Positions 12,889 through 24,631 of a stretch of 64,000 bases of DNA are shown here, piece by piece. The translations under genes were made by a program, and so were the position numbers. Each line of letters begins with the position of its first letter. The stretch's first letter is position 1. Source of the DNA: Heliopora coerulea (Eukaryota > Cnidaria > Anthozoa > Scleralcyonacea > Helioporidae). The DNA is taken from assembly GCA_030142905.1 (NCBI GenBank), contig JASJOG010000071.1, forward strand, positions 946,001-1,010,000, given 5' to 3'. The notes below the pieces were generated by a model, which worked only from the letters and a program-made list of their open reading frames with translations, was not told the origin of the DNA and did no database searches.

Positions 12889-13537
12889 CAAGTTATTTCA
12901 TTTAAGTATCTGACAATAACTTGAATCATGTTTTATCTCATGTTGCGTTGTCTGCCCTTCGGGTAACATGCTTCTTGGTTGACTAGCAAGTCCTTCACCA
13001 ACTTGCTAAATGAAGATTGTATTGTTGCTACGCAACATCGAAAAGTTGGCTATACATGAACATCCTGTTTGACTGTAAAAGATCAACTGGTATACATGTG
13101 CTTAGCAATTTTTTCGCTTGGCTCTTCTGGCCTTTCGATCACACTTAAGGTTGACGAAGACAGTAAAATCACTTCAATTATGCAAAAATTCAGTTCAGAC
13201 GAGCACGAAAGTTATAGAACAAATACCTACATTCCGCGTGTGCTAGACCACTGACTTAGAGGACAGTGAGTTCGACGCTTGCCAGGAGCATGGTGCCGTT
13301 TGAATTAATAAGATTCGCGAGGGAACATGCGCGAGGACACAAACATGAAAGCTGCAGACACTGAGTTTGACCTATAGTAGACTATTTACTCAGTGATTCT
13401 GGCGGCGAAAAGGGAAGTCAACAACATTGGTGTCTGGCGAGATTCTTAAACAAAGTGTGGATAAAAAGAGTACAGAAATGTAAAAAAAATCAAGAATGAT
13501 TAACAGACACACGGTCTAACATTTACAAGTTTAATCG
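12889..13537. other. No gene recognised
   Basis: Unique sequence between the right edge of duplication copy A and the recombinase pseudogene. No supported feature. Confidence 0.4.
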
Positions 13538-15165
13538 CTAGTCTCTGCTCGATTTAAAAACAATCTGGACACTTCCAATTGAGCAAGAACTGAACTGGCT
13601 GCCAGCCATGGGGAGATTCTGGAACTGTGTATTTGTCGATGTTACTGCCACTTCTGCCACAGAAGTATGCGAGTTGATCGATAGCTGAGCGTGAGGTGCC
13701 CTACTGAGAGCAGGAGAAGGTGGATGACCAGAAAAGAGAGAACGAGACAAGACATCGTTGCAGTTACGAAGCTGTGATGAAGACGGACGTTCGTTGTAAT
13801 GGACAAGACTTTGTTCATTTCGATGACCAGAGATTGCCATGATATGGCGATTTGAAATACCTGCATTCGACCAAAGTGTGATAGCTGTGGCTCTTACACT
13901 GTGGTTGGTGTAAATCCTCGAGCGACCAACCGCTTCGCTGATATCGGCCATCATTCTGCCCAATTTGTTGACTCCGAGTGGCCGATTTTCGAACCAGATT
14001 GTTTTTGCTGGCTTCCAACTCTCCCTGTCGGGATACTGAAAAAGAGCCGGACAGTAGGGGTTGTCTTTTTTAAGATAGAAAGCCAAGGCTTTATAGCCAT
14101 CAACTTCTTGGTCGGTGGCATACATTCTTGCCTCCTTCTCGTTGGTGGAGACGTCATTCCCCCCCTCCCAGGATTGTTTTTGGACGGTTCATTGTTAGCG
14201 ATTTTCTCGTAACGTTGACCAGAACTGTGAACTTCAAAGGTGAAGCTGTTATCGGTGGGGGAACGTTGATCTTCGCGGCTTCTTCTACACCATTGCAGTA
14301 CGGCGTGAAACCACACACAACGAAGAAGAGATAGTGGATGGTTCAGGTCGAAAACGCGTTAGTTTTCAGCTTGGTGAGGTCTTCTTGTTCCATTGGGGGT
14401 TTGTGTTAGACATTCTCTTTGCCAATTTGCTTCAGCTGTTTTATTTTTGCGTCGAGCGTGTGGTTTCTATTGTGTAAACCTCGGGTTGGAGGCTATTTTA
14501 ATCCCTCTGTTTAAAGGTGGATTATTCAGGTATCTTTCAATACCGTGTTTGAAGCCGAGCAGCTCTGACTTGCTCTATTCTTGTTTGTCCTTGGTTCTCG
14601 CTTCGGCGTAAAAACGACGGATGTTCTCGTCTAGTTGCCCGGTTGTTATTTGCTCGAGCTTGGTAACAATGTTTTTCTGCTGGCACCATTCTAAATGTAT
14701 GAAACAGTTTCGTCAGGTACTGTTCAAAACAAAACTACTGAGTATTGTGTTTACTTTTTTATAGTACAACTAAAATACACTCGTTTTTCCTTGACAAAAC
14801 ATTTAAGAACGTCATGTTTATATAATTTTGTTGCTTTGGCCTGGGTTACTGTCGAAATTGCCATTTTTACACTAAACAGTTAGATAAATTCGCTTTGTTG
14901 CTGCAGTATACAGTGTACAAGAAGCTTCTAAAAGTTTCAATAAATTTTACATACCTTTGAAACTTTTAACTGCCCAGTTTGTCGCGTTTTTGGTAGCCTT
15001 TGAGTGTCTATTTTCTAACAAAAGGTTCAGCTCAGAGTTGGAAACAGCAGCGAATCTTTCTCCTCCGTAGTCGACCCGTTGTCTCTTATTGGCAGCCTCT
15101 GTTGTGGATATTATGCATTTAGTAATTGGTATTTCATCAAATTTTGTATTCAGAATTTTATTCAA
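13538..15165 (-). pseudogene. KIAA1958/Crypton-like tyrosine recombinase, two exons, decayed
   Basis: Two exons are visible. Exon 1 (about 14955-15165) encodes ...GERFAAVSNSELNLLLENR...ATNWAVKSFK and ends at the donor AAAG|GTATGT. Exon 2 starts at 14690 after an AG acceptor and reads in phase (KEWCQQKNIVTKLEQITTGQ), then the SAM-like region (RRFYAEARTK, ERYLNNPPLNRGIKIA). The catalytic domain follows: WCRRSRE (first Arg region), NHSVRATAITLWSNAG (H-x-x-R), SGHRNEQS (His) and HYNERPS (Tyr). So the YR tetrad is present. Three in-frame stops (after KQE, FTQ and AEN) and a frameshift at a G7 run near 14161-14167 break the protein, and exon 1 lacks an obvious ATG. The YR family is used by Crypton transposons and their domesticated relatives. 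No terminal features of a mobile unit were found. Confidence 0.86.
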
Positions 15166-18100
15166 AATGTTTTAGAACGCGTACAGGTGACGCGGGAAAA
15201 CAAGCAAACCAAAACAGTGCATTGTTGAGTTATAATGTATGACCATTAGCCAATCAAATTGCATGTTGTAGTCTCCTTACTTTATAAAAACTCATCAGAT
15301 ACCTAACTACTCAGCTTGTGTTAATTGTCTTATTAGAGGTCTTAAAATTTTCCGGTGTGATTGCTAGGAGGATAACTGTGTTATAGAGAGGAATTAACCA
15401 GGGAAATTCTCTGTTGCAAAGAATACCAATAGATCTTAAGAAGTATTATTTCTATCTTGTTTGAGTTGAATTATGCTGCTCGGCCGTATTCTATCCTAGA
15501 TTATTGTATTCATTACGATGCCAACAAGTTAGTAAAATTATGAGTTAGTAAAATACAGTACTAGTTGAGAACTATGAATTAATTTGGTGAGCACTGTAAT
15601 TATTCATTAAAGAATTGTTAATGAATAGTCACCAGTGTAATAAACGATGTAACATCGTTAGTAAACGTTAACTAAGCCACGAAGGGTAAGTAGTACCAAG
15701 TGGAAGATAAAACTTAACAAGTAATGTTAATATCTGTTCGAAAATAGGAGTAAACCTGTGTCGAACAAAAAGAGAAGTTTAAAGAGTCGAGAAATTTTCT
15801 TATAAGGTCATTGCGAGATATAGTAAGATACTAATGTTTGTAGTCATAGTAACAGGAGGAAATCGATTTATCTCATTTAACTTTTGACAACAGAAAAGAA
15901 AAGTTTGGAAGACATTGCAAATTGACACGTGTATAATCGTAAAGAAATATTAAAGTTACACTGTAAAATGAAGTACTAGTAGTGCTCAGCAATTGTTCAA
16001 GTGTTCCAATACTTGACAATGCACTATTACGTTCCGCCTAATACCGCTCGTATGGGGGAACTTTTCACGTACGAACGATAGATTTCTACTCTATCCACTC
16101 TCATAAGAAAATGTTCAGAGGAAGGTGACCTCAAAAACGAACAGTATGGTGGGAGAAGCAAAACTCGTCAAAACACAGCATGTTAAATTTCTAGTAGAAT
16201 ATTCGCCTCTAATGTTTCAATGATTAAAAATGACCACTAGCTTGGGGAAATTAAAAATTTGGGAGAGATTCTTTGATTTTATCTAAAGAAAACTATCGTA
16301 AAGTCACAAAGTGGAATTGAAAAATTTGTTATTGTTACAACGGTTTTTCTCGGAATGTAAAGAAACATATACTGAAGGCTTCCAATTAAACTTCAATAAG
16401 TGTAAAGTTTCGAGGTCTTATGTGACGTTCCTCCCAGAGTTAAGTTAATTGGTGGAAGAGACTAAATCCGTCTCATTGCAGTGCAGATACAGGTTGATCT
16501 GATGGAATTCCTGAAGCATCTGCTCTATTCCAAATTTCCATTTGTATGTATACGGATAGAAGTGCGGATACGGCTAAAATCGCGATGACTTGAAATTTAA
16601 GGTGTATTTCCATATGTACATATGCGGACACGATTTTAAGAATCCGATCATGTAGAGATCCATTCATTTCCGTATACGAATTCGTGTGCAGTTACATTTG
16701 AATTACCTTCAAAAAACAGAAAATTCGCAGTGGATAACGCGTAAATGGAAAGAAAAGAAACGTATTCGTAATCAGGATACAAATTTGTATCATGATCGCA
16801 TCAATATCTATATCCATACATATGAAAGTGAAGCTTAAGAAAAAAGACCAATAACCTTTCACTCAAAACTCGGTTAAAGTACGTATTCAGATATTAAAAC
16901 ATTGAAGATTTTTCGTGGCAACTTTTCGCCTACAGGAAAACTTTAAAAAATGGTGTAATAATGGCATTCGTTAAGCAATATCAAATGTATTTGGACATGA
17001 CGGAAACGGAAAGTATTACCTCGAGCTGTTGAAAGCGTAACTAAAGGTGTTATCTAAAAATTTTGAAAAAATTATTTTTCCATTTCTAGATAGTGAAATT
17101 TTGTGTTGGCTAATTTAAGAATGTTACGTTGAAAGGTTTATATTATTGTTAATGAAATATTTCCCCCCCCCCTGACACAAACAAAAATTAAAAGGTCGTA
17201 TCAGATGCACAAGAATCCATAATAACCACCATTCGTGCCTTGAAAGAATGTAGCAACTACTTGAAGTACTTACACTTTTGTAAGCTTTGGTGTTGAAAGG
17301 AAAAGATCCTTCGGGATATCCGTGATGTTATTGAAGTCAAAATTCCTATAATAAAGAGATTAATTTGGCACTGGTAATCTTATCCTAACAAGGACAATTG
17401 GTTACCTTTTAATTATAAGAGTAGAAAGTAATTTTTAGAAGGCTTAGACCATCGTTAGTAAAAAGTGGTCTTCCAGTAAAAACAAGGTAAGTTCTGGAAG
17501 GGAGGAACAGGACTATAAGGTTCCTTCGTACAAAAAAAGGGGAAAAATATGGCAGTAAATCTCTAATAAAGAGGGATTTGAAAAAACTGGATGATCAATT
17601 TTACCCCATCTTGCACAACTTGAAGCCCTGATTCACCACTGACTAAAATTTTAACAAAATAAGGGCCCGAAACCCTAGGCCATTTTTCAATGATTCAAAA
17701 TTCCTACAAAACGTGACCAGTACCGCACAATTTTAAAGTAAATCATATGGTGTTCTATCCGGTGGCGTTGGAACGAATTTGATTTTGAGTGCCGGAAGTC
17801 AGCATAGAAAAACATACTTTTGGAAGTATATTATTTTCCACATGTACAATTTTTTTTCAGACGCAGTGTTCATAAGCACTGGAACTCGATGTCTGACTGA
17901 TACTGTTTCTGTAGCGTCTGTGATGGCTGTGTTGAATTTCGGTTGAATGCATTGTTTAAGTTTTCTTCCTTTTTTATTTTTATTTATTTATTTATTTATT
18001 TATTTTATTTCCAAGAGCTTCAAACTTTCTTGCTGAAATCTGCGCTCCTCTATTGCGGTGTAGGTACACTGGCTACCAGTCCAAAATCTGGTAAGCTGCT

Positions 18101-20152
18101 TTCGAACCAGACAAGATAAGCAACTACTTTTGTGATGCTTGGCCCATTTTGTGGGGTACCTCAGCCCCTGCATTTAAATACATTAGGAGGCTGAAGCATC
18201 CGTAGTCCCCTTGCAATTTATGCCATGGTTCCGTCCACAAATTTTCAAAAAGTGACAGAAAAATATTTTGAAGTTCTGTAATGATAAAGTGGCATTCCTT
18301 AATTTGTGTGATGTCTTTTAATACACAATCTTCATGCTAATAAAAGATGAAATTAAATAACGTTCTTAGTTTAACTATCATTAGTGGCATTAAGAGATCA
18401 CATTTTGGAATATAGATATTTGGACTAAGGCTTAAAAATTACCGTTTTAATACATATAAAACATACCCTGATTTCGAAATATTTTTTTAGTGCAATATGT
18501 CAAGGTGCTCTTTTTCATTTTACAGTTTGCTTTGGTTGGTTTACCAGAGTAATTATTAATTTTAAAGGCGATCGATGACAATGTATCACGACTAACTTAA
18601 TTAGAAACGATACCCTAGACAACTCACAAACTGGAAAGGCGTTTAGAAACATGACGTTTTGTGATTTAACGCAGTTTGTGCAGACATTAGCATAGTTAGA
18701 GTGTGGACATTAATGAATGGTGTTGTCACAAAAAATATCAGGTACCACTGTTGTTATAACTAAATAGGATGTGGTAGTGTGCGATGTGTCATGGTGAGAA
18801 AGTGGCGAGGGTTTCTAGACTTTTACATAGACTTTGTCTCGTAGTGAAAATAAACAATTGAAGCACATTTAAAATGCTACTAGCTTGTACCGTTGCCACA
18901 TATTTTATAATTTTTAACTCTGGTTTTTGTTACGACGGAGAGGTGAATTGATAAACAGTTGCACAATGAGCACAGTACTACATTTCTAATTGCTTAATAT
19001 TGCTATTTTTGTACTTTAGTTTTATTTTTGTTTTTAGTTCCTTTGAGTAAGTTTTATTTACTGGCATACCTATTTCCGTTTAGTGATCTTTCATGATCAG
19101 ATCTTGCGCAATAGTCCTGCACTTACGCAATAAGTTGGTTTCAAGTTAATGTTTTTCATTAGTCTCAGTTGCATTGTCCAGTGGTAGGTTAAACTCGTTT
19201 TGCGAAACTATCGCACATCTTTACAAAACGATACAGACCGAAAATAGTTTTAATTAAATCGAAATCTATCATTCCTTACTTTTATGAAGTCAAGTAATGA
19301 AAAAGGTTTTGAGTAATATGAATTTAGGTTTATCTTGCTGTTATACATCTCCAAAATTTCCTCTAAAAAATTCTAAGCGAAACTTTTCTTTCACAGAAAA
19401 CTATGTGAACTTGTGATAACAATCATAATTTCTTTCGAAAACGTTGTTCTCCCAACAAAAACTGATGTCCATATTAAAATTTCAGCAATTTTCAGGAAGA
19501 TTTTAACTTGCAAACTTAGCGTCTGTTCTCATATTCACGAGAAGAAGTTTTAACTTTTCATACATTGCAAAGGTGTTACAAATTTAACGTAAATTTAGTC
19601 TTTTTTTACCTTTGCCCAAGTTTGCAATAGTGTGAATTTATGAATGTTTAGGTGCAATGGCAGACTATTCATTGAATTTACCACCGCTGCAAAGGTATTA
19701 GATATTTCAAATTTTGCCGTAGTCACTAACCATGCAAATGTGCGGTAGTTTTAGAAATTTACATCATTTTTGCTTCCATCTTTAGTTGTGTGAAGATATT
19801 GATTTTCAGCCAGTGAAAACATTCCCATCAAATTCGAGGGTTTTATAATACCACTTTTTGTTTAAAAACAAAAATTCGCTATTATGCAGAAGTTATTAAA
19901 TTTTTGGCATCAGTTTTAAGAAAAGTAATTGCCGATTTGTTAAATTTTCTGCAATATAATCCAGTTTTGATGTTGTTTCTCTACAATGTGTTATTTAATG
20001 GGATATGAATTATTGTTTGTGTAAAGCCGATTCTAATACATGTCAGCTCTACAAGGATAGCAGTATAAGGAGGCGCAATTAGATATACACATACGAAGAA
20101 CATTTCAATGTAAGAAGTTTAATTTTGGAAACGTTAAACTCAAACTTTAAGA
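15166..20152. other. Gene-poor AT-rich stretch
   Basis: Nearly 5 kb without a supported gene. It contains a C10 run near 17162, a (TTTA)n tract near 17975-18005, and a CCAAT-like and TATA-like pair (AGCCAATCA near 15248, TTTATAAAA near 15283) pointing right but with no recognisable gene after it. Confidence 0.5.
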
Positions 20153-20276
20153 CTGTTTTCCACTAGGCGAATTTTATGGTGCAAAATTTGCTCTCGGTTG
20201 GAACTAATGAGAAACCTAGTCAATTTACACAAAGAAATGTCGATTCGGGCGATAAAATTTGCCTAGTGGAAAACAG
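20153..20276. repeat. Short MITE with inverted ends
   Basis: The ends CTGTTTTCCACTAGGC (left) and the reverse complement of GCCTAGTGGAAAACAG (right) form inverted repeats of about 24 bp with one or two mismatches. They enclose a 124-bp unit with no coding capacity. The flanks share CTTTA imperfectly, so the target duplication is uncertain. A non-autonomous DNA transposon is the simplest reading. Confidence 0.6.
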
Positions 20277-20508
20277 CCTTTACAAGCAACTTTAAGTAAT
20301 TCATACAAATTAGTCACATTGAAGAGTAATAAACACCAGTAAAAGTTTGCAAAAGTATTCATAATACTGTGTGTAAATGTCTTGCAATGTTGTAAAATAC
20401 GTAAACTAAAAGGTCTTAATTACATCTTGATGTTTGAGAAACGTGACAGCTTGAATATATTAAGTTAGATAAACGATCTTCAAGCTCGATACTCATCTAA
20501 CTAAATTA

Positions 20509-20865
20509 CATCTTTTTTATGGCCCACGACGGAATACCCTCGGGGGGGTTATCATCTATGGGATCTCCTTCTTGTCAGGGTAACACCATGGCTGTAGCTT
20601 TCTCGCTTTTTTTCCTCATTATTCTTCGGTCGAGGCTTTGAAGCACATTGGTGAATTCTTCCGACTTCCATGTTAATGGATGAGTCCTGATCACCTTTCT
20701 TGGCCTTTTCCTCTCATCATCTGATCCCATTGCTCGTTCTTCATCGCTATCATCAATCTCGTGCGAGATTACTTCTGGCTACATCGCTTCAAATAACAGA
20801 GCAGACATAATCTTTCTTCGGTGATGCTCGTTGAAAGCAGGTGATGTTTCCGTAATCTTCTTGCG
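20509..20865 (-). pseudogene. Broken charged protein, probably transposon-associated
   Basis: One minus-strand frame of about 119 codons reads through with two stops: RKKITETSPAFNEHHRRKIM..., then ISHEIDDSDEERAMGSDDE, RKRPRKVIRTHPLTWKSEE, FTNVLQSLDRRIMRKKSEKA and PEGIPSWAIKKM. The order (acidic stretch, KRPRK-V-R, LTW-S-E, LD....KK, P-WA) recalls a multicopy cnidarian protein of unknown function often seen beside DNA transposons. I recall the pattern, not a named domain. The stops (after FEAM and MVLP) indicate decay. No catalytic residues can be assigned. Confidence 0.5.
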
Positions 20866-23855
20866 GAGACGTAATTTCTAGATTTTGTGGCAGAAGGAAA
20901 TAAGAAAGATCATTTAATAGCAGTATACATCACATCATATGCATTTTTTAGTGTTGTAAAATACTAAGTGTGAGAAAGCAAAGGTTGTTTTGTTGGTCTG
21001 ATGACTGGACATGCTGGACAAGATAACAAGAAATAGGACTTTTGGAACAAAAAAATCATCAATGAAGTTAAGAGGTAATTATATTTCATGTGAGTTTGTT
21101 ACAGCCCTACAGTCAATGACTGTAATATCTTTTACCGGCCATTGCCGCACAAGGCCTTTTTGCAAACAGTACACGAAAATATACAATTTGTAAGTTTTTT
21201 GTATCGACTACGTATAGCAACCACCGAAGCAGCATTCACGTCATTTACAATAGATGGCTCTATGCTCTAAGACCTGACACAACGGTAAGAATACTAAGAA
21301 AGCTGGTCGAGTGGTTGTAAAAGTTTCACAAATATGCCAGACTGAGAAATAGCCGAGAGAGGCACGATATCGCTGGAAGACACTTCCACAGACTACTCGT
21401 CATAGATCACTGGTTTAGAATTTCGTAAAACAGCCTACATAGGCACTTAATTATTCTTTGAACGAGGGCTAGATTCCAGTCAGTCAATTATTTTGAGTCC
21501 AACAAGCACATACGTGACATTGTTTTATCAATGATAATAATGTTACGGATTACAAACATTTTTTTTGGGATTTTTGCATGACGTTTCACTGTATGATAGA
21601 AAAGTAAGAAAATCAAAACGAGTTAAAACTTTTTTCCCTAATAAGGTCTGAGTGTATATGGTCACATTGACATAAGGTGCTGAGCTGATTAGAATTCTGG
21701 CCATTCATTTTCATAAACTTGGACGTAATAGACGTATATATTTGACTCACCTACTAGATGAAAGCATGGGGGAAAAAACAATCACTGTATATGAACTTTA
21801 AATAACTAATTAATATTTTTTATATATTTTTCTTTTGTGTTCTTGGGGTTTACCCCTTTTTGTACCAAATGAAAATTTACTTTAGATTGCAACCATCACC
21901 ATAACAATCAGGGGTTTAAAACATCGTTGGACTATTTCAAAATTTAACGTAACCCTAGAAAATAAAAGATAGAATTTATTTTCTCTAAAAGTACACTCTT
22001 CAGCACCCCTTTAAGATTCTCGTGTCTTACTTCGTTTATTCGGTGCCTTCGTCTCTCACATTGTTTAATGGCATCGTGAGAGCCTTCTTATTTGGCCTTC
22101 TCTATTCTTCTTTTGCCAAGAAAATGACATTTCAAAGCTCCTTGGAACAAAAGGGAAGAATATATAGTTTTGTTACTTGTCCGATTTTTAAGACACAAAT
22201 AAAAAGAATGAAATATCAATTGAAATGAAGGTCAATCAAAGACTATGCGATAAGTAAACGAAATGACAGTCAAGCTCTAAAGTAATTCGTTAATATCTTT
22301 TTTGGCGATTAAACTGGAAGCTGCAACTAAAATGGCAACTATCTTCAGAGTACTCCAGGGAGAAAAAAACATTTAGGTTGGGGATTGGGACGCCACATGA
22401 ACGAAAAACATAAAGTATTAATCATAAAACAAGCAAGTCTTATAATATCCCTATGGGGAAACGACCATTCATGAAGTTATTTCGAGGAAGACGTCTTAAT
22501 CAGCACAAGAATGAATTAAAGAGCCTTTACCACTTATTATAATGCATTTCCATCTTTCTCAATTTTTGGCAGTGTTGCCAATTTGGTCATTTCAGGGGAA
22601 AATTTGTTCTATTTGCCTTCTTTCAAGCCGTTTTAAATGAATAAAATAATCAGGTGGCAAAACTGTTTTTGGAAAATTTTGGCGTTTTTGAAACTTTGAA
22701 CTTTTGAAACCAGCCACTCATTTTACGATTCTAAAGGTAGTGGACTAGACTTGGGAATATTTGCTCGGAATACTTGCAGTAACCTAACTAAGTAGCGGAC
22801 TAGTTTTTCTCTGGCTTTTTTTTTATTATTTTATTTATAATTTTTTTTTATTTTTATTATTGGGCATCAAAAATTTGAAAAATTGTTTAATGTATCCCCG
22901 AAACTAAAAATGTAAGGATTACAACAAAATAAATGATATTTTTTATATATAATAATGTCGACTACGAATTTTTAATACTTAACAATCGGAAATTTGTTGG
23001 GTTTACGTTGCTGTACATTGCAAACAACGGTAAATAGGAAAGATGACAGAGCCAAATATGAAAAGTACCCGCCACATCATGAGAAAATTTAATCTTCAAA
23101 GGGCTTTTAATACGTATACGAAATGATCTTATTGGCCAAGAGAGGTACCAGCTGCAGATTCTATAAACTTCTTATTAACCTAATTAGCGTTAATCTCTTT
23201 TTTGCCTGTTTCCTCAAATTAATGCTCCAAATAAAAGCCCAGCTTGTATTTTGTTTTCATTTCATACTACAATGTCTTACCAGAAGTTGCGTTGAAATGT
23301 TCTGATCTGAAATTCGTGTTGAGAGGCGTGGCGGGGGATGTCTATAGTAGCCGCGTCCCTGTCTGCATTTTCTTTGAAAGGCAGCTTTCTCACTGCTCAG
23401 CTGAACTGCATTCTTGACAAAGTACCTACACGAAGGCAATGTAATCACAGTACAAAAATTTCAAAAATTCTTGAATTCCAGAATCCTCAAAAATCACCTG
23501 TTCTACTGCAATTATTAATTATTCCATCACTTCGGCATTTATCAATGAAGGTAACAGACATTTTACTGATCAGTCCCTAGGCTTCCTGCGACCAAAACGT
23601 CTCAGGTAAATGCTGATTAATTTTTGTCTGATGTGATTTTGGCGGAAACGTGTGAGTATCGTTAATGAAATATTAAGTTCTGGGAAAACGTCCAGGAGAA
23701 AAGATTGAAAGAGTCTGTTATAATTCTCGACTTGAATGGAACGAAAATAACAAGTCGATCTGTGTTCTTACAATGCATTATGATCTGCAGATTCTTTTGC
23801 GTCACTAGCAATTAACCTATTTCTTCTGTTTCAACTGTTCGTATTTGATTTTATA
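20866..23855. other. No gene recognised
   Basis: AT-rich spacer with T-rich runs (about 22815-22860). No reading frame here shows family resemblance. Confidence 0.45.
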
Positions 23856-23885
23856 TTATTGATTATTTACGTAAATAATCAATAA
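23856..23885. repeat. Perfect 30-bp AT-rich palindrome
   Basis: The axis lies between 23870 and 23871, inside TTTACGTAAA. Fifteen bases on each side are perfectly complementary. A further half copy (GATTATTTACG) follows at about 23898. It could extrude a cruciform or bind a dimeric factor; nothing nearby indicates which. Confidence 0.6.
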
Positions 23886-24631
23886 ATAATATTAATGATT
23901 ATTTACGAAGAAGTCTCTTCAACTTTTGGACAGGTTTCAATAGATTTCTATTAGTAACCGGTCTTTTTTATGTGGCCATTCATATTTTGATCTTTTGTCT
24001 AGTGAGCAGGTCATTTGGATACTGTGTTAGGTCGATAAAATCATCGAAGACATAGCAATTGTTATTTCTGGGACCTAGAATTTCGGTCGTTAGCAATAGA
24101 GGCAGGGGCGGATCCAAGGTTAATTTTGACCGGTTTGTGACACTTCGGGGGGGATCTGGGAGCATACCCCCGGGAAAATTTTGATTTGGAGAATCTTTAT
24201 TATACTCAAGAAATTACAGGAAATGCAATTTTGCTGCATATATACTAGAGTTTATAATTATGTGCAAAAATTTTGAATTAAGTATATGCTTCCTGGGCAT
24301 TTGTGATTATAGTTCTGTACCAATAGAAGCAATGACAATGTGGAGGAGTTGAGATAACCATGGACTGTAGCCACAGTTAACCTGCTACTCAAGTGTTACA
24401 TCTTAACTGTGCATTCTATCATGTTCCATTTTACATGTATATCAATCTACCTTAATTCATCCTGCCCCACCCCACCTCATCCTTATTACATTTTCAGCCA
24501 AGATTTTGCTTAGTTCAAGTATAATACTGTAAGTTTTATTAAGAAGAAATATTAACAAGTTGACTACATAAAAATAAATGCTGGTTACTCTATGTGGAAC
24601 ATATCAAAACTTTTAAATGAAAAAAGAATTA

